Positions 34,686 to 42,594 of a DNA stretch of 64,000 bases are shown one piece after another. Where the stretch lies: positions 434,001 to 498,000 of the forward strand of contig NZ_VNIA01000002.1 of assembly GCF_008124875.1 (NCBI RefSeq), written 5' to 3'. The position numbers and the translations under genes are program-made. The DNA comes from Tenacibaculum adriaticum. GTDB lineage: Bacteria; Bacteroidota; Bacteroidia; Flavobacteriales; Flavobacteriaceae. The first letter of the stretch is position 1. Each line of letters begins with the position of its first letter. Under the pieces are notes generated by a model that had not been told where the DNA came from, did no database searches, and saw only the letters and a list, made by a program, of their open reading frames with translations.

Positions 34686-34941
34686 AATGATTATAATAAA
34701 TAAAACATATGAATATCAATTTACTGATATTCATAAAATTAATAAATATGATGTTTTATACTTATCGATAGTAAGTACAAGCATCTTTTAAAAAAAATGA
34801 AGTTTTACAGGCTATTTAGAGCCTAAAAAAAAATTATAATCCAGGAGGAATGAATTTTTCCGATTGATTACGGAAAACTAAAAAATTAAAAGTGAAAATT
34901 CGTTGGTTTTTTCTCTCGTGTATAGAGTATATCATATCAAG
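34686..34941 (-). promoter_or_regulatory. Long structured 5' leader of the racemase operon
   Basis: From the predicted start near 34936 the leader runs about 250 nt to the ATG at 34685. It can form four hairpins: TTTTCCG/CGGAAAA (34856-34877), AGGCT/AGCCT (34809-34824), TACTTA/TAAGTA (34759-34777) and the perfect 10-bp ATGAATATCA/TGATATTCAT (34709-34734). None is followed by a T run. No known riboswitch was recognised. I see no coding region in it. Confidence 0.5.
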
Positions 34942-34975
34942 CAAAGGTACAATTTATAATAGAGCCGACCAAAAA
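34942..34975 (-). promoter_or_regulatory. Promoter of the racemase operon
   Basis: On the minus strand TTTTTGG (34975-34969), a 19-nt spacer and TACCTTTG (34949-34942) match the -33/-7 consensus well. It would drive all six genes down to 29139. Confidence 0.7.
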
Positions 34976-35087
34976 TTAGATAAACAGACTAAAAAACAAC
35001 TCATTATAATAATAGTATTCGAAGAATTAGATTCTTAATTAGAAAATAGCTAATATTACAAAATAAAGTTCTTTATTTATTTTCATC

Positions 35088-35250
35088 TAAAGGAAAAGGT
35101 TATGCTTAACTGTGTATTAATAGGGAATCTGGTGTAAATCCAGAGCTGTCGCGCAACTGTAATTAACTTTAAATTTTATCCTAGTGTTCCACTGTTTATT
35201 AATGGGAAGGACGATAAAATTGTTTTAAGTCAGGAGACCTGCCTATTCCA
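35088..35250 (+). ncRNA. Cobalamin (B12) riboswitch
   Basis: The sequence contains the cobalamin riboswitch core in the right order: AAAGG..ATGC, GGGAATCTGGTG with AAATCCAG, GCTGTCGCGCAACTGTAA, a variable arm ending AATGGGAAGGACG, and AAGTCAGGAGACCTGCC at the 3' end. It closely resembles other Bacteroidota B12 riboswitches. It is on the plus strand. No B12 transport or synthesis gene follows; the next gene, 185 nt on, is a hotdog thioesterase. Confidence 0.92.
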
Positions 35251-35281
35251 AAATAACTTTGCTTTCGCGATCTAAAGCTTT

Positions 35282-35302
35282 AAGTTAGAAATAACTTCTT
35301 TT
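35282..35302 (+). terminator. Candidate riboswitch terminator hairpin
   Basis: AAGTTA-GAAA-TAACTT with a GAAA loop is followed by CTTTT. It is 30 nt after the riboswitch and could be the intrinsic terminator of its expression platform. Confidence 0.4.
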
Positions 35303-35306
35303 ATTA

Positions 35307-35334
35307 AACTAACATAGGACACCTATGTCTAGTT
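35307..35334 (+). promoter_or_regulatory. Hairpin covering an AGGA and ATG after the riboswitch
   Basis: AACTAACATAG pairs with CTATGTCTAGTT (one bulge). The 3' arm contains the ATG at 35325 of a tiny reading frame and the loop side holds AGGA, so folding would hide a start site. This may be the translational output of the riboswitch. Confidence 0.4.
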
Positions 35335-35384
35335 ATTATTTAAAATGTACTTCTCTCTTAACTTTTTTATTTCGGCAAAATTGA
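35325..35384 (+). pseudogene. Nineteen-codon frame, possible remnant of a riboswitch-controlled gene
   Basis: The frame encodes MSSYYLKCTSLLTFLFRQN and then stops. The basic residue followed by LLTFLF looks like the start of a signal peptide, as expected for a TonB receptor or other secreted B12-related protein, and it sits where the regulated gene should begin. It may equally be chance. No downstream homologous frame was found before the thioesterase ATG. Confidence 0.25.
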
Positions 35385-35434
35385 AATATTATAATAGGCT
35401 TATATCAATAATCTAATTAAAAAAGTTAAAATTA

Positions 35435-35821
35435 ATGACCGTCGAAGAACGTATTGAACAATCTAAAACACAAATTTTTAAAGCTGTATTTCCAAATACA
35501 ACTAACCATTATGACACTTTATTCGGAGGCACCGCAATGCAACTTATGGATGAAGTAGCTTTTATTACCGCTACCAGATTTAGCCGACAACGTATGGTTA
35601 CCGTTAGTAGTGATCGAATTGATTTTAAAAAACCAATTCCTGCTGGAACTTTAGTAGAATTAATAGGTAAAGTAACTTACTTAGGGAACACTAGCTTAAA
35701 AGTGCGTGTAGATATTTTTGTAGAACAAATGTACTCAGATCATCGAGAAAAAGCGGTTAGCGGAGAATTTACTTTTGTTGCTATTGATCAAGAAAAAAAA
35801 CCTATTAAGATATTAAAATAG
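35435..35821 (+). CDS. Acyl-CoA thioesterase (hotdog fold)
   Basis: The 128-residue single hotdog domain resembles the YciA/BACH acyl-CoA hydrolases. NHYDTLFGGTAMQLMDEVAFITATRF (about residues 26-51) carries the active-site aspartate after the central glycine pair, and DFKKPIPAGTLVELIGKV follows. It hydrolyses acyl-CoA to free acid and CoA in the cytoplasm. It is the first full gene after the cobalamin riboswitch but has no obvious link to B12, so whether it is under riboswitch control is open. A second, distinct thioesterase is at 50045. Confidence 0.88.
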   Translation: MTVEERIEQSKTQIFKAVFPNTTNHYDTLFGGTAMQLMDEVAFITATRFSRQRMVTVSSDRIDFKKPIPAGTLVELIGKVTYLGNTSLKVRVDIFVEQMYSDHREKAVSGEFTFVAIDQEKKPIKILK

Positions 35822-35925
35822 AGTTATTCTTATCCGAGCCAAAGAGTCATATTTATTTAAAAACTTGATTATTATCATTTATCAATTACTCAATTAATAA
35901 TAATTTTAATCAGACAAAAACAATC

Positions 35926-36474
35926 ATGAAAAAATATTTAATTCTGTATTATTCCAAAACAGGTAATAGTGAATTTTTGGCAAAAAAAATGTCAAAAGAA
36001 TTAGGTTGTGATTTAAAAGAAATCACTCCAAAAATAAATAGTATCATACCCTTATTTATACTGTCTGTTTTTAAAATTAATATACATACTAACATACAAA
36101 TTGAAGATATCAAACAATATGATGAAATCATAATTTTTGGTCCCATTTGGGGCGGACTTATCATTTCTCCTTTAAGAAATGTGCTAAAAAAATGTATAAA
36201 AGCCTCAAAAAACATTCACTTTGTGGTGAGTTGTGAAACTAGTGAAGAAGAAAAAAACAATAAGTACGGATACCAAACAGTATTAAATAAAACTAAACAA
36301 ATTGGTGGCAATTTAATATTGTCAACGGAAGCTTTTTCTACTTCATTAATAAAAGGAGAAAGTGATTATCAAAAACGAAAACTCTCTGAAAAACCTAAAA
36401 TAACTGAAAACAATTTTAAAGGAATTATTAAAAATAAATTTGATGAATTTGTTAAGAGAATTAAAAGAAATTAA
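35926..36474 (+). CDS. Flavodoxin-like protein
   Basis: The 182-residue protein has the flavodoxin phosphate-binding loop YYSKTGNSEFLAKK (about residues 8-21) and the aromatic FGPIWGG (about 67-73) that stacks on FMN. The C-terminal 60 residues are basic and less typical. It probably binds FMN and carries electrons or reduces a small molecule. It lies 104 nt after the thioesterase on the same strand and may share its transcript. A member of the NADPH-dependent FMN reductase group is the alternative. Confidence 0.82.
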   Translation: MKKYLILYYSKTGNSEFLAKKMSKELGCDLKEITPKINSIIPLFILSVFKINIHTNIQIEDIKQYDEIIIFGPIWGGLIISPLRNVLKKCIKASKNIHFVVSCETSEEEKNNKYGYQTVLNKTKQIGGNLILSTEAFSTSLIKGESDYQKRKLSEKPKITENNFKGIIKNKFDEFVKRIKRN

Positions 36475-36498
36475 ATAAGCTCTAAGTTGTTTCTTAGT

Positions 36499-38940
36499 TT
36501 AATAAGCATCTACATCTAGAATAAAACGAATTGGTCTAAAATCTTTTACGGCTTCAAACGTAGTTTTAATTTTTTGTAGTTGCTCTTTAGTTTTTCCTAA
36601 CGATTGTTTTGGCGGAATTTTAATCACCAAATTCTTAATATACTGATTTCTAATTCTCGCTACTGCAGGTGCTGACGGACCTAACACATTTTCTCCAAAC
36701 ACATTTTGCAAAGCTTTGGCTAACCAATTAATTCCGTTGTCAACCCTAGTATAATCCTTGTGCTTTAGGGTAATTTTTATCAATCTATAATACGGAGGAT
36801 AATGATATTGCCAACGATCTTGCAACTGTTCCTTATACATTTCTGCATAATTATTCGTGGAAACCTGTTGTAAAATTTGATGATACGGATTATACGTTTG
36901 TATCGCTACATGTCCTTGTTTTTTTGAGCGTCCTGCCCTACCCGATACTTGTACCATGAGCTGAAAAGCACGTTCATGTGCTCTAAAATCTGGGAAATTG
37001 AGCATAGAATCGGCATTTAAAATACCTACCAACGATACATTTTCAAAATCCAATCCTTTGGATAACATTTGCGTACCTACCAAAATATCAATTTCTTGAG
37101 CTTCAAACGCACCTATAATTTTTTGATATCCGAATTTACCTCGTGTCGTATCTAAATCCATACGCCCAATGTTATGATTCGGAAATAATTCTTTCAATTC
37201 TAATTCAATTTGTTCGGTTCCGAATCCTTTTGTATCTAACGTAGCACTACCACAAGCTCCACAACTATTTGGCATTGCACGTTGATAATGACAATAATGG
37301 CATTTTAATTCTCCTCGGTATTTATGATACGTTAAACTTACATCGCAATTCGGACATTGAGGCGACGTCCCGCAAGTAGTACATTCTACAATAGGTGAAA
37401 ATCCACGACGGTTTTGAAACAAAATTACCTGTTCTTTCTCTTCTAATGCTTCATTAATGAGCTTCAACATTCTATCCGAAAAATGCCCTGTCATTTCCTT
37501 TTTTCGATGCTTCTCTTTCACATCGATCAATTCAATTTTAGGTAATTGAATATTCCCATGACGACGATTCAGTTCCACCAATCCGTATTTATCTTGATCA
37601 GCATTAAATTTACTTTCTATGGATGGAGTTGCAGAACCCAACAATACTTTGGCGTTGTGAATTTTACCCAACACTACCGCTGCATCACGCGCATTATAAC
37701 GTGGAGACGGTTCATACTGTTTATACGAAGATTCATGCTCTTCATCCACCACAATTAACCCAAGATTGGAAAATGGTAAAAAGATAGACGAGCGAGCTCC
37801 TAAAATAATTTGTGCCTTGGGTTTATTATCCAATACATTTTTCCAAACTTCTACACGTTCATTCATGGAATATTTTGAATGAAAAACAGAAATTTGATTT
37901 CCAAAATAAATTTGTAAACGCGTGATAATTTGTGTGGTCAAAGCAATCTCGGCCAATAAAAACAAAACTTGCTTTCCACTATCAATCGTTTCTTGAATAA
38001 GGGTATTATATACTTCTGTTTTACCCGAACTCGTTACTCCGTGTAACAGTGTAATATCTTTTTCAGTGAAACTTTCTTTGATTTCAGCTAACGCTTTTTC
38101 CTGATATTCATTTAGCTTTTTTAAATCGTTTGTATCTCCTTTATATTGAATTCTATCGATTTGAATATGATAAAACTCGAAGATATCTTTGTCTACCAAA
38201 GCCTTCAGAATTTGAGCGGAAACTCCTGCTTTTGAAGCTAAATCTTCTGCTTTTATTGGTTTTTTGGTCGATTTTAACTGAAAAAAGGTTAAAACAGCAT
38301 CTTTTTGCTTTTTTGCTCTTGAGAGTTCATCCAATAAAACCTGTAACGACTCATCACTTTCATACTGCGGATGCAAACGCACATATTTTACCAACTTAGG
38401 TTTGTACGTTTCATAGATTTCTTCTTTAATATAAATAGCCGATTTATGAATCAACTCATTGATGATAGGCAATACTTTTTTCTTACCTAAAATATCCGAA
38501 ACCTGATGTACCGTTAACTGCGATTGATGATGTAACGCTTCAAAAATTAAGAACTCATTATCCGTCAATACACTTTCATCTTGAAAAGCTTCATTTTTAT
38601 AAATAACCGTTTCACTTTCTAACAAAAAAGCAGACGGTAATGAGGCTCTATACACATCACCCAATGAACACATATAATAATTAGCAATCCATTGCCAATG
38701 TTTAAGTTGTTGTTCGTTTACAATGGGTTTTTCATCTAAAATTTGATGAATATCTTTTGCTTCATACAACTCGGGTGCTGTTTGATGAATATTGAAAACC
38801 AAAGCTGTATAAATCTTCGATCTACCAAACTCAACCGCTACTCGCATTCCTTTTTGTAAAAAATTCGCTTCCTGTTCGGTTACCGAATAGGTAAACGTTT
38901 TTTGTAAAGGAATAGGTAATATGACGTCGATGAAGTGAAT
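36499..38940 (-). CDS. priA: Primosomal replication restart helicase PriA, probable ATT start
   Basis: PriA reloads the replisome at stalled forks. The helicase core shows Walker A HGVTSSGKTEV, the Walker B/DEEH box VVDEEHESS and the paired zinc clusters CTTCGTSPQCPNCD and CHYC...CGAC. The first ATG (38847) would remove about 31 residues of the conserved DNA-binding start. The frame is open further upstream through FIDVILPIPLQKTFTYSVTEQEANFLQKG, closed by a TAA at 38949-38947, and the best start is ATT at 38940 (M/I-HFIDVILP, about 813 residues). A promoter 24 nt ahead fits this start. A GTT two codons further up is a weaker option. Confidence 0.92.
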   Translation of the reverse strand: MHFIDVILPIPLQKTFTYSVTEQEANFLQKGMRVAVEFGRSKIYTALVFNIHQTAPELYEAKDIHQILDEKPIVNEQQLKHWQWIANYYMCSLGDVYRASLPSAFLLESETVIYKNEAFQDESVLTDNEFLIFEALHHQSQLTVHQVSDILGKKKVLPIINELIHKSAIYIKEEIYETYKPKLVKYVRLHPQYESDESLQVLLDELSRAKKQKDAVLTFFQLKSTKKPIKAEDLASKAGVSAQILKALVDKDIFEFYHIQIDRIQYKGDTNDLKKLNEYQEKALAEIKESFTEKDITLLHGVTSSGKTEVYNTLIQETIDSGKQVLFLLAEIALTTQIITRLQIYFGNQISVFHSKYSMNERVEVWKNVLDNKPKAQIILGARSSIFLPFSNLGLIVVDEEHESSYKQYEPSPRYNARDAAVVLGKIHNAKVLLGSATPSIESKFNADQDKYGLVELNRRHGNIQLPKIELIDVKEKHRKKEMTGHFSDRMLKLINEALEEKEQVILFQNRRGFSPIVECTTCGTSPQCPNCDVSLTYHKYRGELKCHYCHYQRAMPNSCGACGSATLDTKGFGTEQIELELKELFPNHNIGRMDLDTTRGKFGYQKIIGAFEAQEIDILVGTQMLSKGLDFENVSLVGILNADSMLNFPDFRAHERAFQLMVQVSGRAGRSKKQGHVAIQTYNPYHQILQQVSTNNYAEMYKEQLQDRWQYHYPPYYRLIKITLKHKDYTRVDNGINWLAKALQNVFGENVLGPSAPAVARIRNQYIKNLVIKIPPKQSLGKTKEQLQKIKTTFEAVKDFRPIRFILDVDAY

Positions 38941-38963
38941 AGTAACTTAATTTTAAGCGAAAC

Positions 38964-38994
38964 CAAAACTACATAAATTTCACTACATTGTAAA
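38964..38994 (-). promoter_or_regulatory. Promoter of priA
   Basis: On the minus strand TTTA (38994-38991), 19 nt and TAGTTTTG (38971-38964) match the consensus. Transcription would start near 38958, about 18 nt before the proposed ATT, leaving no room for an upstream ATG. Confidence 0.6.
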
Positions 38995-39012
38995 CAGAAA
39001 TTGATAGGAATT

Positions 39013-39864
39013 ATGACAGCTAATCAGTGGAAATCGAAAGGAAAACTTATAGATATTTTCAATAGAAAAATCTTTGTTATTGACGAAGGAATTTCTGACA
39101 AAACCTTAGTTATTCTTCACGGATACCCTACTTCTTCGTATGATTATTATAAAGTTTTACCAGAACTGGCTAAACATTACAGAGTGATTATCCATGACCA
39201 TGTCGGTTTTGGTTTTTCTGACAAACCTTTTAATTATTCGTATTCTCTTATAGAACAAGCTGATATTGCTTTGCAATTATGGCAACAGTTACAACTTAAA
39301 AATGTTACTTTATTAGCTCACGATTACGGAACTAGCGTAGCCACCGAAATTGTTAATAGATACAACAGAAATCAACTAAACATTAACATTGAAGAGTTAA
39401 TTTTATGTAATGGAAGTATGCATATTGAGTTGGCAAAACTGAGATTTATTCAGAAGTTATTAAAAAGTAAAACGGTTGGAAAATGGGTTGGAAAACTGAC
39501 AAATCAATTCATTTTTGATAGAAATATTCGTAAGATTTATTTTGATTCAAGTAAAATCTCTCAACAAGAACTAGATGAAATATGGGCACAAATAAACTAC
39601 AATGATGGAAAAAAAGTAATTCATTTACTAAGTAATTACATAAACGAGCGTTACTTTTTTTGGCATAGATGGATTGGTGCTTTAAAAAACACTCAAATAC
39701 CAACTAAAATTGTTTGGACAACACACGATCCTATTGCAGTAAAAGCAATTGCGGAACAACTTCATAAAGAAATTCCGAATAATGAATTAAAATGGTTAGA
39801 GAATACGGGACATTTCCCGATGTTGGAGAATCCTGATGAATGGACTAAATTAGTGTTGAGTTGA
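39013..39864 (+). CDS. Alpha/beta hydrolase with aspartate nucleophile (dehalogenase/epoxide hydrolase type)
   Basis: The 283-residue enzyme starts at the ATG at 39013; the TTG at 39001 is unlikely. HGYPTSSYDY (about residues 36-45) is the oxyanion-hole motif. The nucleophile elbow is LLAHDYGTS (about 98-106), with Asp rather than Ser, as in haloalkane dehalogenases and epoxide hydrolases. The charge-relay acid is in TTHDPIAV and the histidine in TGHFPMLENPDEW near the C-terminus. Substrate not known. It is divergent from priA and shares the ~70-nt promoter region. Confidence 0.85.
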   Translation: MTANQWKSKGKLIDIFNRKIFVIDEGISDKTLVILHGYPTSSYDYYKVLPELAKHYRVIIHDHVGFGFSDKPFNYSYSLIEQADIALQLWQQLQLKNVTLLAHDYGTSVATEIVNRYNRNQLNINIEELILCNGSMHIELAKLRFIQKLLKSKTVGKWVGKLTNQFIFDRNIRKIYFDSSKISQQELDEIWAQINYNDGKKVIHLLSNYINERYFFWHRWIGALKNTQIPTKIVWTTHDPIAVKAIAEQLHKEIPNNELKWLENTGHFPMLENPDEWTKLVLS

Positions 39865-39882
39865 CAAACTGTTACTATCTTT

Positions 39883-40395
39883 CTAATTAACTACTAGTTT
39901 CATCATCAAATCTGTTTGTTCATCATCACCTAATTTAAAGATGTGTTTATCGAATTCTACAAAACCATTTTTATGATAAAATTGAATTGCTCTCAAATTT
40001 TCTTCCCAAACGCCCAACCAAACATAATCAACATTTTTTTGCCTTGAAATTTCCATTGCTTTTTCAAAAAGTAATTGTCCTATTTTTTTTCCTTGAAACT
40101 CCTTTAGCACATATATTCGCTCAATTTCAAGTGCATTTTCTCCTTTAATCTCTGTTTGCGATTGTCCAAAATTAATTTTTAAATATCCAACAACGTTATT
40201 TTCTGCAGTAGCAAAATAAAATTCAGAATTTTCATCAATCAATTCGGTTTTTAGTTTTTCAGTAGAAAAACTTTTCTCCAAATACTCTTTCATATTTTCC
40301 TCACTATTTTCTGAAGAAAAAGCTTCAGAAAATGTTTGCATACCAATTTTTTGCAATTGGTTTATTTCGTTTGGTAATACCTTTCTGATTTTCAT
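39883..40395 (-). CDS. GNAT family N-acetyltransferase
   Basis: The 170-residue single-domain acetyltransferase has motif A LEIERIYVLKEFQGKKIGQLLFEKAMEI (about residues 88-115) and motif B NLRAIQFYHKNGFVEFDKHIF (about 132-152). The layout, with TFSEAFSSENSEENMKEYLEKSF near the start, is close to the PaiA-type polyamine acetyltransferases. The substrate is inferred at best. It follows recG on the same strand with a 41-nt gap and may share its transcript. Confidence 0.85.
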   Translation of the reverse strand: MKIRKVLPNEINQLQKIGMQTFSEAFSSENSEENMKEYLEKSFSTEKLKTELIDENSEFYFATAENNVVGYLKINFGQSQTEIKGENALEIERIYVLKEFQGKKIGQLLFEKAMEISRQKNVDYVWLGVWEENLRAIQFYHKNGFVEFDKHIFKLGDDEQTDLMMKLVVN

Positions 40396-40436
40396 ACTTT
40401 CTACCCTTTAACAATAAAATATAACTTTAGTAAAAG

Positions 40437-42533
40437 CTAACTAATACTACTCCAAATACCACTTGTTTTTTGTAATTTGGTATAACGCTTTAAAATTGAA
40501 CTATTTTCAGGTTTTATCATGGTTGGATCATCCTCTAACAATTGAATAGCAGTTTGACGCGCTTTATATAAAATAGGGCTGTCTTTAACTACATCGGCAA
40601 TTTTTAAATTTAAAACGCCACTTTGTTGCGTTCCCATGATATTTCCTGGTCCACGTAGTTTTAAATCTACTTCTGCAATTTTAAATCCGTCTACCGTATC
40701 TACCATTGTTTTTAGACGAGTTTTTCCGTCCGAAGATAATTGGTAACTCGATAATAGAATACAGTAACTCTGTTCTGCACCACGACCTACTCGACCTCGT
40801 AACTGATGTAACTGACTTAATCCGAAACGTTCTGCACTTTCAATAACCATTACCGATGCATTTGGTACATTTACACCCACTTCAATAACAGTGGTGGCAA
40901 CCATAATTTGGGTTTCACCTTTTACAAAACGATCCATTTCGTAATCTTTATCGGCTGGTTTCATTTTACCATGTACAATACTGATTTGGTATTTAGGCGA
41001 TGGGAACTCACGGGAAATACTCTCGTAACCATCCATCAAATCTTTATAATCCATAGCTTCAGATTCCTGAATTAATGGATATACTACATATACTTGTCGT
41101 CCTTTATTAATTTCATCCTTTAAAAACTTAAAAACTGCTAAGCGGTTACTGTCATAACGATGTACCGTTTTTATATCTTTTCTTCCTGGAGGTAATTCAT
41201 CTATTACAGAAATATCCAAATCTCCATAAACCGACATCGCTAACGTACGTGGAATTGGCGTTGCAGTCATCACCAAAACATGAGGTGGCAACTCATTTTT
41301 ATGCCACATTTTACTACGTTGTGCTACACCAAAACGATGCTGCTCATCAATAATAGCTATTCCCAAATTTTTAAACTGAACTTTATCTTCTAAAATAGCA
41401 TGTGTACCAACCAAAATATGCAAGCTACCATCTTCTAAACCTTTGTGTATTTCTCGTCGCTTTTTAGTTTTAGAGGAACCGGTTAATAATTCAACTTTAA
41501 TATCTGTTCCTTCAAGTAATTCGGCAATTCCGTTATAGTGTTGTGTCGCTAAAATTTCCGTTGGTGCCATAATTGTCGCTTGAAATCCATTATCAATTGC
41601 CAATAACATGGTTAACAAAGCCACAATCGTTTTACCAGAACCTACATCACCTTGTAACAATCGGTTCATATGTGCTCCAGTACTAACGTCTTTTCTAATC
41701 TCTTTTAGTACACGTTTTTGTGCATTGGTTAGATCGAAGGGTAAATGGTTGTTATAAAAATTATTAAAATTCTCACCTACCTGTTCGAAAACATATCCTT
41801 TTATTTTAGCTTTATTGATGAGTTTTTTCATCAACAATTGCAATTGAATAAAAAATAATTCCTCAAATTTTAACCGATATTCTGCTTTAGCTAATAATTC
41901 CTGGTTCTTCGGAAAATGGATATTCAGTAAAGATTCTCTTTTTCCTAACAACTGGTTTTCTTGCATGAAATTAACAGAAAAAGTTTCTTCTATGTTTCCA
42001 TAGGCTTGTTGCAATAAATTTTGCAACATCGATCGCATGATTTTTTGAGAAATACCTTTATTACTTAATTTTTCTGTAGATGGATACACAGGTTGCATTG
42101 CGGTTTGCAACTTCTTTTTATATTCGGAAACCAATTCTAGCTCTGGGTGTGGCATATTTGCTTTTCCGCTATACCAATTAAGCTTTCCGTAAATAACATA
42201 CGGAACATTCAGTTTTAAACTATCTTTAATCCACTTTACCCCTTTAAACCAAACTAGTTCCATAGAACCTGTAGCATCAGTAAAAGTAGCTACTAACCTA
42301 CTTCCTCTTTTTTGCTTAACTGTTTTTACATTTGTTATTTTACCCGCAATTTGAACTTCCGAAGTGTTTTGCTGTAATTGATTAATCGTATAAAACTGTG
42401 TTTTATCAATATATCGAAACGGAAATAAGTGTAATAAATCGTTGCAGGTTTTTATTCCGAGTTCAGAATACAACAATTCTGCACGGGCAACACTTACTCC
42501 TTTGATATAGGTTACAGGTTGGTTTAAATTCAT
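40437..42533 (-). CDS. recG: ATP-dependent DNA helicase RecG
   Basis: RecG reverses stalled forks and branch-migrates Holliday junctions. At 698 residues it is full length. The N-terminal wedge/OB domain (about residues 55-160, IAGKITNVKTVKQKRGSRLVATFTD) is followed by two helicase lobes. Walker A is LLQGDVGSGKTIVAL (about 288-302), the DEQH box is IIDEQHRFGV, and motif VI is QLHQLRGRVGRG. It is divergent from the RsmB-like gene, with under 62 nt between them. With priA 1.5 kb away on the same strand, the area serves replication restart. Confidence 0.96.
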   Translation of the reverse strand: MNLNQPVTYIKGVSVARAELLYSELGIKTCNDLLHLFPFRYIDKTQFYTINQLQQNTSEVQIAGKITNVKTVKQKRGSRLVATFTDATGSMELVWFKGVKWIKDSLKLNVPYVIYGKLNWYSGKANMPHPELELVSEYKKKLQTAMQPVYPSTEKLSNKGISQKIMRSMLQNLLQQAYGNIEETFSVNFMQENQLLGKRESLLNIHFPKNQELLAKAEYRLKFEELFFIQLQLLMKKLINKAKIKGYVFEQVGENFNNFYNNHLPFDLTNAQKRVLKEIRKDVSTGAHMNRLLQGDVGSGKTIVALLTMLLAIDNGFQATIMAPTEILATQHYNGIAELLEGTDIKVELLTGSSKTKKRREIHKGLEDGSLHILVGTHAILEDKVQFKNLGIAIIDEQHRFGVAQRSKMWHKNELPPHVLVMTATPIPRTLAMSVYGDLDISVIDELPPGRKDIKTVHRYDSNRLAVFKFLKDEINKGRQVYVVYPLIQESEAMDYKDLMDGYESISREFPSPKYQISIVHGKMKPADKDYEMDRFVKGETQIMVATTVIEVGVNVPNASVMVIESAERFGLSQLHQLRGRVGRGAEQSYCILLSSYQLSSDGKTRLKTMVDTVDGFKIAEVDLKLRGPGNIMGTQQSGVLNLKIADVVKDSPILYKARQTAIQLLEDDPTMIKPENSSILKRYTKLQKTSGIWSSIS

Positions 42534-42568
42534 TGAAAACGAAAATACAAAAAGCCAATTAATCGTGC

Positions 42569-42576
42569 TATCTTTG
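42569..42576 (+). promoter_or_regulatory. -7 promoter box of the RsmB-like gene
   Basis: TATCTTTG matches TAnnTTTG, 18 nt before the ATG at 42595. The -33 region overlaps the recG promoter area and is not distinct. Confidence 0.5.
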
Positions 42577-42594
42577 TACCCTTAAATTCAATCA

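Noticed and set aside
34846..34868. AGGAGG followed by ATG on the plus strand, a strong-looking ribosome site
   Set aside because: The frame has only five codons before a stop and lies in the leader of the opposite-strand operon.
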